A DNA stretch of 7,164 bases, taken from NCBI GenBank assembly GCA_003649495.1, contig QMRZ01000077.1, forward strand, positions 1 through 7,164, given 5' to 3'. A model generated the notes under the pieces. That model searched no databases. It saw nothing but the letters and a program-made list of their open reading frames with translations, and was not told the origin of the DNA. The first letter of the stretch is position 1; every line of letters starts with the position of its first letter. The position numbers and the translations under genes are program-made. Source of the DNA: Thermoprotei archaeon (lineage in GTDB: Archaea > Thermoproteota > Thermoprotei > Thermofilales > Thermofilaceae). Positions 1-5,213 of this stretch are shown one piece after another.

Positions 1-294
1 GGTTACCACGATGTATTCAATGTGGGGACTGGCGCTGAGGTGAGCATAAGGGAGATGGTCAACATCATAAGGATGTACGGTGGCGTGGAGCCACAGGTTG
101 AATACCTACGCTTCTACCCGCAATTTTACATAATGTATACCCAGGCCGACACGGAAAAGGCCGAGGAGGTTTTGGGCTGGAGGGCGTGGCATCGGCCAGA
201 AGATGTGGTCAGGGGCCTGGTGGATTACTACGCGACTAGGATGGATGCGATAGCTGAGTGGAGCCCCGAGCCCCCAACCCCGCTGAAGCGCTAG
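1..294 (+). CDS. NAD-dependent sugar-nucleotide epimerase/dehydratase, C-terminal part (5' end outside window)
   Basis: The frame is open from base 1, so this is the last 97 residues of a longer protein. The piece matches the C-terminal lobe of extended short-chain dehydrogenases of the UDP-glucose 4-epimerase / GDP-mannose dehydratase type. It has the element reading FNVGTGAEVSIREMV, then a stretch containing ADTEKAEEVLGW, then a terminal helix PEDVVRGLVDYY. In this family these elements follow the Rossmann domain and help bind the sugar nucleotide; the NAD-binding GxxGxxG and catalytic YxxxK lie upstream of the window. The GTG at 22 is only an internal codon, not the real start. The exact substrate cannot be told from this end. 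Likely role: supply of an activated sugar for surface glycans, which suits the methyltransferase and sulfatase-like genes further right. Confidence is high for the family and low for the reaction. Confidence 0.88.
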   Translation, partial: GYHDVFNVGTGAEVSIREMVNIIRMYGGVEPQVEYLRFYPQFYIMYTQADTEKAEEVLGWRAWHRPEDVVRGLVDYYATRMDAIAEWSPEPPTPLKR

Positions 295-297
295 AAT

Positions 298-309
298 CCT
301 TTATATCCC
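298..309 (+). promoter_or_regulatory. TATA box before the small membrane-protein pair
   Basis: An archaeal TATA-like element, CCTTTATATCCC, lies about 30-40 bp before the GTG at 339. A start of transcription near 327-332 would leave a very short leader carrying the AGGTGGGAGA ribosome binding site. This promoter position argues for the GTG at 339 rather than the GTG at 258, which lies upstream of the promoter and inside the epimerase gene. Confidence 0.6.
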
Positions 310-338
310 ATAGAGCGGTATCACATCTAGGTGGGAGA

Positions 339-602
339 GTGAGTAGGTTTGGGCTGGCGCTGGTGGCTGGGGGAGTGGTGCTAGCGGGGGTTGGGTTCAC
401 CACGGCTGTGGCGGGCGTGACGGTGAACAGCGATGCAATGATATTCGGTGGCGGGGTAGTGATGGCGCTGGGGATAGGCCTGATTGCTAGCGGCTTCTAC
501 ACTATATGGCGCGGGATCTTCAAGAAGATAGACGCTATGGCTAAGGTCCTACGCTACATGGCCGTAAAGGAAGAGGAGGTGGAAGTGGGGAAGAAAAAGT
601 AG
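339..602 (+). CDS. small two-helix membrane protein, function unknown
   Basis: An 87-residue protein. It is not recognised as a known family. Two hydrophobic segments are visible: roughly residues 4-27 (FGLALVAGGVVLAGVGFTTA and on) and 35-58 (Gly-rich, ending GFYTIW). A charged amphipathic tail follows, ending EEEVEVGKKK. The start is a GTG preceded at good spacing by AGGTGGGAGA. The same frame is open back to 258, but that adds 27 residues that overlap the epimerase gene and precede the TATA box. The next gene begins 7 nt after the stop, so the two are probably one transcription unit. Both share a layout of two helices, an Arg, then a tail with M-A-x-K. Likely in the cytoplasmic membrane; small paired membrane proteins are common in crenarchaeal viruses and plasmids, but nothing here shows a role. 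Confidence 0.72.
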   Translation: MSRFGLALVAGGVVLAGVGFTTAVAGVTVNSDAMIFGGGVVMALGIGLIASGFYTIWRGIFKKIDAMAKVLRYMAVKEEEVEVGKKK

Positions 603-609
603 GGGGAGC

Positions 610-849
610 ATGTGGCATAAGATCCTGATTTTTCTGGGAGTATCCCTAGTGAGCATAGGCATGGCCATCTTGCAGTTTGCCTGGTACTTTGAGTGGTACC
701 ATAACTTCGAGTATGCTCACGAGGTGGGATGTATCCTACTCTATACTGGCATAGCGCTGTTGCTGGCTGGGATAGCCCTCTCCCTAGCCAGGGTTGCTAG
801 GGCGCTTGAGAATATAGGGCAACTGATGGCCATGAAGGTGGTTGGCTAA
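610..849 (+). CDS. small two-helix membrane protein, function unknown
   Basis: A 79-residue protein with two hydrophobic segments, about residues 4-25 (ILIFLGVSLVSIGMAILQFA) and 41-62 (ILLYTGIALLLAGIALSLA), joined by an aromatic loop (WYFEWYHNFEYAHE) and followed by an amphipathic tail ending MAMKVVG. Start: ATG with GGGGGAG just upstream, 7 nt after the previous stop, so it is likely co-transcribed with the preceding gene. The second helix and tail resemble those of that neighbour (pattern G-I-x-L...G...R...M-A-x-K), which suggests a distant tandem duplication or parts of one membrane complex; this is an inference from the pattern only. Its TAA stop overlaps, on the opposite strand, the TAG stop of the minus-strand gene at 846-1109. 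No named family is recognised. Confidence 0.75.
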   Translation: MWHKILIFLGVSLVSIGMAILQFAWYFEWYHNFEYAHEVGCILLYTGIALLLAGIALSLARVARALENIGQLMAMKVVG

Positions 850-1109
850 TTGAGTAGGAATATGGCGGTCACGTAGAGACCCAGCGCATATACGAATATG
901 TCCTTGTAGGCGCTATTGCTCAAGTGCCAGTCCTCATTCACTTCATAGATTATGAAGGCCCCAAAGAGCAAGGCGGCCAGGGAGGGGTGCTTGACGGCTG
1001 TGACCGCTGTTACACACCCGGCCGCGAAGTGGAATAGCTGGCATATAATAGCATATATGAGTCTCCTGCATCTCCCCTTCCTGAAGCGTCTTAAGAGGTA
1101 ATGCCCCAC
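846..1109 (-). CDS. small membrane protein, last gene of cluster A
   Basis: An 87-residue protein starting with GTG. The N-terminus is short and strongly basic (LLRRFRKGRCRR), then comes a hydrophobic region from about residue 17 to 53 and a second hydrophobic segment at the C-terminus (IFVYALGLYVTAIFLLN). Between them is a polar aromatic loop, YEVNEDWHLSNSAYKDI. The arginine-rich start followed by a helix predicts a cytoplasmic N-terminus by the positive-inside rule. The GTG lies 2 nt after the stop of the upstream 58-residue gene, with GAGGGGT as ribosome binding site. No family is recognised. Position at the end of a cluster headed by a transglutaminase-like protein and followed by small membrane proteins suggests a membrane-associated assembly, but the sequence does not prove this. 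Confidence 0.7.
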   Translation of the reverse strand: MGHYLLRRFRKGRCRRLIYAIICQLFHFAAGCVTAVTAVKHPSLAALLFGAFIIYEVNEDWHLSNSAYKDIFVYALGLYVTAIFLLN

Positions 1110-1111
1110 GC

Positions 1112-1288
1112 CTACCCCTCACCCCTGAGCTTCTTAACTATTATGGGCTCTGCCCTGCCAAAGTAGTAGCCTATTATGGCAAATAACACGCCCGAGAGGA
1201 GGGTGTTGTCCACCTTATCGAGGAGCCTGAGGCCCGTCACAGCCACTACTATCGTTATCGCCACCGCAACCCTATAGATCTCTCTCAC
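1112..1288 (-). CDS. 58-residue single-pass or two-helix membrane protein
   Basis: A short gene reading MREIYRVAVA at the start, a hydrophobic first segment (VAVAITIVVAVTGL, residues 7-20), a charged turn (RLLDKVDN, residues 21-28) and a second apolar segment (LLSGVLFAIIGYYFGR, residues 30-45), ending with a basic tail. The GYYFGR ending of a helix is a pattern I associate with small phage- and virus-type membrane proteins, but I do not assign a family. Start: GTG, preceded at about 9 nt by GAGGGG. The start overlaps the end of the 46-residue gene by 17 nt, and the downstream gene begins 2 nt after the stop, so all appear co-transcribed and partly translationally coupled. Confidence 0.7.
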   Translation of the reverse strand: MREIYRVAVAITIVVAVTGLRLLDKVDNTLLSGVLFAIIGYYFGRAEPIIVKKLRGEG

Positions 1289-1412
1289 GTCTCTCGCCCC
1301 TCTTGGCCAGGAGGGGGTTGCGGGACTTCTTGAATGAGAGGAGGATGGCGGTGATCTTCTCGCGTGTCTCGGTTGTCCTGAAGACCAGCACCTTGGCCTT
1401 CCTCTCCCTCAC
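1272..1412 (-). CDS. 46-residue basic protein, function unknown
   Basis: A very short gene whose GTG start overlaps the TGA stop of the transglutaminase-like gene in a GTGA arrangement, the same coupling seen elsewhere in this window. The product begins MRERKAKVLVFRTTETREKI and is rich in Arg and Lys, with one apolar helix (TAILLSFKKS). There is no transmembrane segment and no known motif. It overlaps the next gene by 17 nt. Support for coding comes from the exact stop/start overlap, codon use like the neighbours (AGG, GAG, ATC/CTC), and the lack of any gap it would otherwise leave in a packed cluster. It could be a small nucleic-acid-binding or accessory protein, but this is a guess. Confidence 0.55.
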   Translation of the reverse strand: MRERKAKVLVFRTTETREKITAILLSFKKSRNPLLAKRGERRERDL

Positions 1413-2134
1413 TCCCTTATCACCTTGCTCAGTAGCGCTGATATCTCCCTATACGTGTTCCAGATGTATCTCTGCTTAATAAGCTCTCTCCTCTTTATCT
1501 CCCCCCTCTTCCTCCCGTAAAAGCTTATGAATGGCGTGAGGGGCTTATGCTCTATATATTTTAGATGGTTGAACTCGGCATACTTATCATACCTTATGCC
1601 GTACTTTCCGCTATACGCGTCTTCCGCTAGCATTATGTTGTTGACATCCCTCTCGTGGATCGTGGTCTCAAGCACGTATCTTATTCCGTTTAGAATGAAC
1701 TCTGTCCAAGCGTGATAGCCAAGCAAGTTGCCCCTTTGATCATAGACAGCTCCAAGGGCCACCACAGAGTCAATCCCCAACCTGATTAGGATGCTGGTAG
1801 CTACTAGGGAGGTGTCTATGCAGATGCCAAAGCGCATCATGATACACTCGCCAGGGAATAGCCACATGTAGTTGACACACTTCTTGAAGTGATAACTACC
1901 TATAGCCTTACGACTCTTTAGGAGTTGTCCATCAGCACTAGGCTGTCCTCTCCAGTCAAGGGGGTAGTAGAACTCATCCCTTATCCACCTGGCCACGTTA
2001 AGGACCTTCTGCTCGGCAGTCGTGGCCCTCAACCTATTCGCGGAAGTGACCACTTCATAGGTGTCTGGCCTAACGAATTCGGTTATATAGTACTTGTCCC
2101 CAAACCTCCAGCCAATGATCGGGATCTCAGTCAT
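1409..2134 (-). CDS. transglutaminase-like (papain-fold) protein
   Basis: A 241-residue protein with the three signature blocks of the transglutaminase-like superfamily: a Cys block FGICIDTS (Cys105), a His block GYHAWTEF (His141) and an acidic block YVLETT (Glu156, where most members have Asp). An upstream helix, VARWIRDEFYYPLD (about 48-60), is also usual for the family. Members act as peptidases, amidases or cross-linking enzymes through a Cys-His-Asp/Glu triad; here the triad looks complete apart from the Asp-to-Glu change. No signal peptide or membrane segment is visible, so a cytoplasmic site or export by another route is likely. The last 60 residues are basic (GRKRGEIKRRELIKQR). Start: ATG with AGGTGATCC about 4 nt upstream. 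It leads cluster A, coupled to three small genes. Substrate unknown. Confidence 0.8.
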   Translation of the reverse strand: MTEIPIIGWRFGDKYYITEFVRPDTYEVVTSANRLRATTAEQKVLNVARWIRDEFYYPLDWRGQPSADGQLLKSRKAIGSYHFKKCVNYMWLFPGECIMMRFGICIDTSLVATSILIRLGIDSVVALGAVYDQRGNLLGYHAWTEFILNGIRYVLETTIHERDVNNIMLAEDAYSGKYGIRYDKYAEFNHLKYIEHKPLTPFISFYGRKRGEIKRRELIKQRYIWNTYREISALLSKVIRE

Positions 2135-2162
2135 ACAGGATCACCTACTGATGCGCGTGGAT

Positions 2163-2180
2163 GCTTTTATCCATTATCCA
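2163..2180 (-). promoter_or_regulatory. TATA region for cluster A
   Basis: On the minus strand the sequence reads TGGATAATGGATAAAAGC. Either A/T core is about 30-45 nt before the ATG at 2134. The upstream one (GGATAATGG) puts transcription start near 2149 and keeps the AGGTGATCC ribosome binding site in the leader; the downstream one would start near 2141 and cut it. The short gap from 2135 to 2200 holds nothing else. Confidence 0.45.
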
Positions 2181-2200
2181 AAATAGCGGAAATGTGGGGG

Positions 2201-2467
2201 TCACACCACGTAGTTCATCCCCGACGCGTCGGGGAGAAATATCTTGTTGAGCGTGTTGACGGTGAAGGCCGTCTTGACTATCTCTAGGACCCCTATGCTC
2301 ATGGCCGCTGGCAACTTGCTCTCTCCAACCAGCCTCATCACGGCATAGACAAGCGCTGATACCCTGACATCCTCCCTCTCTATCCCCTGGATGTGCGCTA
2401 TCACCTGTCTCAGGATGGGGTCCATCTTGCGCAACTCCTCATCCACCCTCCTCTCCACATCGCTCAT
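2201..2467 (-). CDS. 88-residue protein of unknown function
   Basis: An all-helical-looking small protein starting MSDVERRVDEELRKMDPILR, with further helices around residues 32-48 (DVRVSALVYAVMRLVGE) and 57-70 (SIGVLEIVKTAF), ending SGMNYVV. There is no transmembrane segment, cysteine motif or recognised domain. The start is an ATG without a clear ribosome binding site; a TATA element (CGATATATCG) about 27 nt upstream fits a leaderless transcript beginning almost at the ATG. It is separated from the methyltransferase gene by a 35-nt gap, unlike the overlaps seen upstream, so it is probably a single-gene unit or under an added internal promoter. An alternative start cannot be excluded, but none is better placed. 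Confidence 0.72.
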   Translation of the reverse strand: MSDVERRVDEELRKMDPILRQVIAHIQGIEREDVRVSALVYAVMRLVGESKLPAAMSIGVLEIVKTAFTVNTLNKIFLPDASGMNYVV

Positions 2468-2489
2468 ATATGTGATGAGAGAAAGGGGG

Positions 2490-2499
2490 CGATATATCG
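2490..2499 (-). promoter_or_regulatory. palindromic TATA box, leaderless promoter
   Basis: CGATATATCG is a perfect 10-bp palindrome in the short gap after the methyltransferase gene. Its centre is about 27 nt before the ATG at 2467, the usual TATA-to-start distance for a leaderless crenarchaeal gene. Being palindromic, it could equally be read from the other strand, but no gene starts there. Confidence 0.5.
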
Positions 2500-2502
2500 G
2501 TA

Positions 2503-3375
2503 TTACTCAGCTTTCTCCACCACGGTCTCTACCCACTCCGCCTCCCTCTCTATATGCTCTGGCAACTCCTCTATAAAGTCCACCAGGCACATGCCCCACC
2601 ACCACCGCTTTGGCAAGCCATGATACCAGGCCCTCCCCTCTTGTAGGTTCTTGATACATTTATTGACCCAGCATCGCCACAGTACATATTTTAGCTCATC
2701 CGCATACCATGGCTTGAATTTCTCCCGTGGGACCCACAGATAGTGGACATCGGTTATCATCAGCGGTATGTAGTAGAACTTTGCCATGAATTCCCTGATG
2801 CGGTTGAAGAGACCCTTACACTTTTTCCTCCAGTCGGGCCTGAAGTCGTGGTGTTCTATCAATATGTAGGGCCTGTTTAGATCCAAGATCCTGGTGGAGC
2901 CCTCGAGGACCTCAAGCTCGTAGCCCTCTACATCTATCTTGATTATGTCAGCGCCCTTGACGCAACCATCGAGTGGCATGACCTCCACCACCACGTTCTC
3001 TATTGCCCCCTCTCTCCTTAACAGGCTGGAGCTTAACTTGTCTATGTATAGGGCCATCTTGTCGGGCTTGCTACCTAACGCGTAGGGCCATACCGTCACG
3101 TTATCACAGAGGTTGAGTTCTATGTTGCGCTCCAAGACTCGCCTGACACCTGGGTTTGGCTCGAAGGCGTGGACCTCCCTCACCCTTTGTGAGAGCCTGA
3201 CGGTGTAGTAGCCCACGCCCGCGCCAGCATCCACGAAGACGTGGTGTCTCCTGGCTATGGAATACAGCGTGTTTAGGACCCCTATCTCTGACCTGGATGT
3301 GGCTTCGATGTGGTATGGCTCCTCCACCCACCAGAGGAACCCATCCCAGGACTTGACCCTCCTGGGCTCCATCAT
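2503..3375 (-). CDS. FkbM-family SAM-dependent methyltransferase
   Basis: A 290-residue protein with a class I methyltransferase core. Motif I is VFVDAGAGVGYYT (residues 47-59, SAM-binding loop), motif II HAFEPNP (69-75, acidic residue for the ribose), then a central DIIKIDVEGYE (143-153) and the strand ILIEHHD (171-177). DxEGxE in this place is the hallmark of the FkbM family, which O-methylates sugars and other hydroxyls on polysaccharides, glycans and natural products. After about residue 180 there is a roughly 110-residue extension rich in Trp and basic residues (including GLPKRWWWGMCLV), not part of the core fold. The ATG overlaps the upstream stop (ATGA), with GGTGGG directly before it; a second ATG one codon later is better spaced. 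Coupling to the sulfatase-like gene suggests both act on the same surface compound. Confidence 0.88.
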   Translation of the reverse strand: MMEPRRVKSWDGFLWWVEEPYHIEATSRSEIGVLNTLYSIARRHHVFVDAGAGVGYYTVRLSQRVREVHAFEPNPGVRRVLERNIELNLCDNVTVWPYALGSKPDKMALYIDKLSSSLLRREGAIENVVVEVMPLDGCVKGADIIKIDVEGYELEVLEGSTRILDLNRPYILIEHHDFRPDWRKKCKGLFNRIREFMAKFYYIPLMITDVHYLWVPREKFKPWYADELKYVLWRCWVNKCIKNLQEGRAWYHGLPKRWWWGMCLVDFIEELPEHIEREAEWVETVVEKAE

Positions 3376-4064
3376 CCCACCCGCAACACGGTGAAGGGCA
3401 CTAATCTAACCTCCCACTCGTATCTGCCACAGGGATGGCTAAATACAGGTTTATCCTGTGGCCTTAAGGGCTCCCCCAGTCCCTCACCGTGATCCGAGGT
3501 GATCACCACCTTGCCCTCGAGGAGGGGCAAGATCCTCTCCAGCTCGCGCAACACCAACCTAAGGTTGCTCTCGTAGCTCTTGGATAATATCCCCTCCCTC
3601 TTGGCCTTCATGAATAGTAGGGTGGTGCGTATCTGGGGGCTCAGCTCCCTTGTCCTCACGTCTTTGAAGATGCCAGCGTCTAGGCGTGGGTCCCCTATGT
3701 GGGGGTGATGGGGCTGGAGGAACCACAATACCTTGTGCTTGAACCTCAGTATCCTGCCATAATTATGCCTTAACGCCCTTGAGACATACCAGGGGGGACA
3801 CGAATTGAGCTTATAGTCAAAGCCCGCATCTATGATCTCCGTGAACTTATCCCTCCTCGCGAGCACGAAGGGGTGGCCCGTCACCACTATTGAGCTTGGG
3901 ATCGGTCTTAACCACTCTAGGAAGCCTATGGTGCAACTACTGGGGGAGACTCTGGGCTCTACCTTGCCACGTCTCCAGAGACGCTTAAAGTAGTCGTATC
4001 TACACGCATCCAGGATGATGAGCCAATCCCAATCAAAATCCAGGCTAAGGGGCTTGGGTTTCAT
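3372..4064 (-). CDS. sulfatase / alkaline-phosphatase-superfamily hydrolase or transferase, compact form
   Basis: A 230-residue protein. The superfamily's metal-site blocks are recognisable: LIILDACRYDYF near the N-terminus (Asp19 as probable metal ligand), a Ser/Cys/Thr cluster PSSCTIG (41-47) in the place of the nucleophile, FLQPHHPHIGDP (115-126) and VVITSDHGEGLG (186-197, Asp191-His192 metal ligands), then FSHPCGRYEWEVRLVPF (208-224), where a His precedes the V-P-F strand. Relatives cleave or transfer sulfate, phosphate or phosphoglycerol/phosphoethanolamine groups. The usual sulfatase CxPxR is not seen, so sulfatase activity is uncertain; a phosphodiesterase or phosphotransferase role is equally possible. 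It is much shorter than typical members (400 or more residues), and no signal peptide or membrane segment is seen. The ATG overlaps the upstream stop (ATGA) with GGAGAGGAG as ribosome binding site. Confidence 0.78.
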   Translation of the reverse strand: MKPKPLSLDFDWDWLIILDACRYDYFKRLWRRGKVEPRVSPSSCTIGFLEWLRPIPSSIVVTGHPFVLARRDKFTEIIDAGFDYKLNSCPPWYVSRALRHNYGRILRFKHKVLWFLQPHHPHIGDPRLDAGIFKDVRTRELSPQIRTTLLFMKAKREGILSKSYESNLRLVLRELERILPLLEGKVVITSDHGEGLGEPLRPQDKPVFSHPCGRYEWEVRLVPFTVLRVG

Positions 4065-4486
4065 AGCTCCTCTCCCAGCAATCTCTCCTCTACATACCTC
4101 TTGCCCCTTTCGGTCAGATACCAGAGAGGCTTCTTGACATACCTATACTGCCTAGACTTGATGTCAAAGATCCTCACCTCCCCCCTCTCACACATCACGT
4201 AGCCAGCCCCCGCAAGCTCGCTCAATCTGCCGCTTAGGGAATTCCCGCTCACCCTCCTGCCCCTATCCGCCAATATTGCCCCTATAGTGCGCTTTGGAAG
4301 GCCCCTCCTCCTCCCGCCATAGATGGCCCTCCTCTCGTATAGCACTAGCAGGATCTCCTCGTGTAAGGGTGTAAGTTTCTTGATCTCCTGTCCATAGTGA
4401 GCGCCCATGCCCTTCTTGCGCTCCCTAGGCACCTTAACGACAAACTCTTTCCCACAGTAGGGACATTTAACTGAGATTATCGGCAT
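4061..4486 (-). CDS. winged-helix DNA-binding protein with N-terminal CxxC
   Basis: A 141-residue protein. Residues 6-13 (VKCPYCGK) form a zinc-knuckle-like CxxC. After a basic linker (RERKKG) comes a winged-helix region: helix 1 around HEEILLVLYERRAI (42-55), helix 2 KRTIGAILADRG (65-76), recognition helix SGNSLSGRLSELAGAGYV (80-97), a wing (GEVRIFDIKSRQYRYV) and a closing helix YLTERGKRYVEERL. The 'L..L...GYV' followed by 'WYLTERGKRYV' is typical of archaeal winged-helix regulators. Only one CxxC is present, so a full zinc ribbon would need partner residues elsewhere or dimerisation. The ATG at 4486 is chosen over a GTG at 4504 because GGTGAGGG sits just before it. It overlaps the preceding membrane-protein gene by 10 nt. 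Probable regulator of this or another transcription unit. Confidence 0.75.
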   Translation of the reverse strand: MPIISVKCPYCGKEFVVKVPRERKKGMGAHYGQEIKKLTPLHEEILLVLYERRAIYGGRRRGLPKRTIGAILADRGRRVSGNSLSGRLSELAGAGYVMCERGEVRIFDIKSRQYRYVKKPLWYLTERGKRYVEERLLGEEL

Positions 4487-4707
4487 ACCCTCACCCTGAG
4501 GCACTCTGAGACAGCTACTGAGAGGGCTATTATAACTGTCAGGGTGACAAATACTCCCACCAGCACAAGGGCCACGAGAGCTATCGCCTCCAAGAGGTGG
4601 TTGCTGAACCTAATTTCCGTGACCACTCTAAAGGCGTGATACAGGACAATCACCATGGCTATGAGACAGACAAAGAGGTAGCAGGCTAACGCGCACGCCT
4701 TCTCCAC
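4477..4707 (-). CDS. small two-helix membrane protein
   Basis: A 76-residue protein with two hydrophobic segments, about residues 5-25 (CALACYLFVCLIAMVIVLYH) and 39-67 (LLEAIALVALVLVGVFVTLT and on), joined by a short polar loop (RVVTEIRFSNH) and ending with a basic tail (CLRVRVCR). Four Cys fall in or near the first and last segments. It starts with GTG inside a long purine tract that supplies GAGAGGAG directly before it; no better start exists in frame. It overlaps the 37-residue frame upstream by 22 nt and the winged-helix gene downstream by 10 nt. No family is recognised. The pairing with a cytoplasmic CxxC winged-helix protein may be chance. Confidence 0.68.
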   Translation of the reverse strand: MEKACALACYLFVCLIAMVIVLYHAFRVVTEIRFSNHLLEAIALVALVLVGVFVTLTVIIALSVAVSECLRVRVCR

Positions 4708-4799
4708 CTCCTCTCACCCCTCCTCCTCTTCTCCCTCCTCTCCTCTTCATCCCTCCTCACAAAGAAGAGGTAAAAAACCAATAAGTCCCTAAGCCTCAC
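4686..4799 (-). CDS. possible 37-residue protein with apolar start and Arg/Glu-rich tail
   Basis: The GTG at 4799 begins MRLRDLLVFYLFFVRRDEEE and continues into a charged tail dominated by Arg and Glu (ERREKRRRGERRW). The start lies inside the end of the 85-residue gene, about 8 nt after GGAGGGGTGA, and the end overlaps the next gene's start by 22 nt, matching the overlap style of the cluster. Against it, the tail is encoded by a low-complexity purine run (AGG/GAG repeats) that would give such residues in this frame without selection. A membrane-anchored charged peptide is possible. If it is not real, the same 81-nt gap between the 85-residue gene and the membrane-protein gene holds only the T6 run at 4772-4777 (minus strand) and the purine tract. 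Confidence 0.42.
   Translation of the reverse strand: MRLRDLLVFYLFFVRRDEEERREKRRRGERRWRRRAR
4700..4764. repeat. polypurine/polypyrimidine low-complexity tract
   Basis: About 60 bp in which the plus strand is nearly all C and T (for example cccctcctcctcttctccct) and the minus strand nearly all G and A. It contains many GAGG/AGGA units that can act as ribosome binding sites for the downstream GTG at 4707. It overlaps the possible 37-residue gene. Confidence 0.6.
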
Positions 4800-5046
4800 G
4801 CACGTCACCCCTCCCACCCTTGTCCTCCATGCAGAGTGACAGGTAGTGGGTCCCCCTATGCAGATACTCCATGGGTAGCTTGAGCTTAACGAATATCGAG
4901 AGTATGGTGAGGAACTCTGCGAACACCTCCTCCCTCCCTATATCGCCAGCAAAGTACTTGTCCCCCAGGTCCTCCAGCCTGGTCTCCAAGATGCATGCGA
5001 GGTATGCCCTCTCGGCTTGCTCCAGCTCGCGAGGGAGGGGCTCCAT
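4789..5046 (-). CDS. 85-residue protein of unknown function
   Basis: The product starts MEPLPRELEQAERAYLACIL and looks helical throughout (residues 5-27, 36-56), with a Leu-rich segment EFLTILSIFVKLKLPMEYL and a polar tail. It has two Cys but no motif. The same frame is open upstream for another 59 codons, but that part reads like noise (Ser/Gly/Arg/Pro-rich) and covers the clearly coding 53-residue gene in another frame. The ATG at 5046 is preceded by GAGGTGAGCGGG, an ideal ribosome binding site spacing, so it is the true start. It begins 5 nt after the stop of the 53-residue gene. Function not recognised. Confidence 0.74.
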   Translation of the reverse strand: MEPLPRELEQAERAYLACILETRLEDLGDKYFAGDIGREEVFAEFLTILSIFVKLKLPMEYLHRGTHYLSLCMEDKGGRGDVREA

Positions 5047-5051
5047 CCCGC

Positions 5052-5213
5052 TCACCTCTTCCTCACCTCTATCCGCTCTATGCTCACCATCCTCTCCCCA
5101 CAGCCGATCAGGGCCGTGAGGACTAGGAGGGCGCTGGAGAGACCCTCGCTGTTGTAGACCACCTTTGGCTCCCCGTTCCTGTGGACTATGACTAGATACT
5201 TGACCGCGCTCAC
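5052..5213 (-). CDS. 53-residue protein of unknown function
   Basis: A short gene easily hidden under a longer out-of-frame reading. It begins with GTG overlapping the TGA of the 103-residue gene (GTGA). The product reads MSAVKYLVIVHRNGEPKVVY, then NSEGLSSALLVLTALIGCGE, and ends with a strand-like RMVSIERIEVRKR. The pattern strand-turn-strand-helix-strand (VKYLVIVHR / PKVVYN / GLSSALLVLTALIG / VSIERIEVR) suggests a compact alpha/beta fold rather than a membrane protein, despite the apolar helix. Codon use matches the neighbours. The next gene starts 5 nt after the stop, using this gene's last codons as ribosome binding site. No family is recognised. Confidence 0.7.
   Translation of the reverse strand: MSAVKYLVIVHRNGEPKVVYNSEGLSSALLVLTALIGCGERMVSIERIEVRKR

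Noticed and set aside
258..338. N-terminal extension of the first small membrane protein to the GTG at 258
   Set aside because: It lies within the epimerase gene and upstream of the TATA box at 298-309, and the 27 residues look random; the GTG at 339 has a proper ribosome binding site.
1925..2287. Plus-strand open frame of 120 codons opposite the transglutaminase-like gene
   Set aside because: The opposite strand carries recognisable catalytic blocks and a good start; this frame also runs across the promoter region of cluster A.
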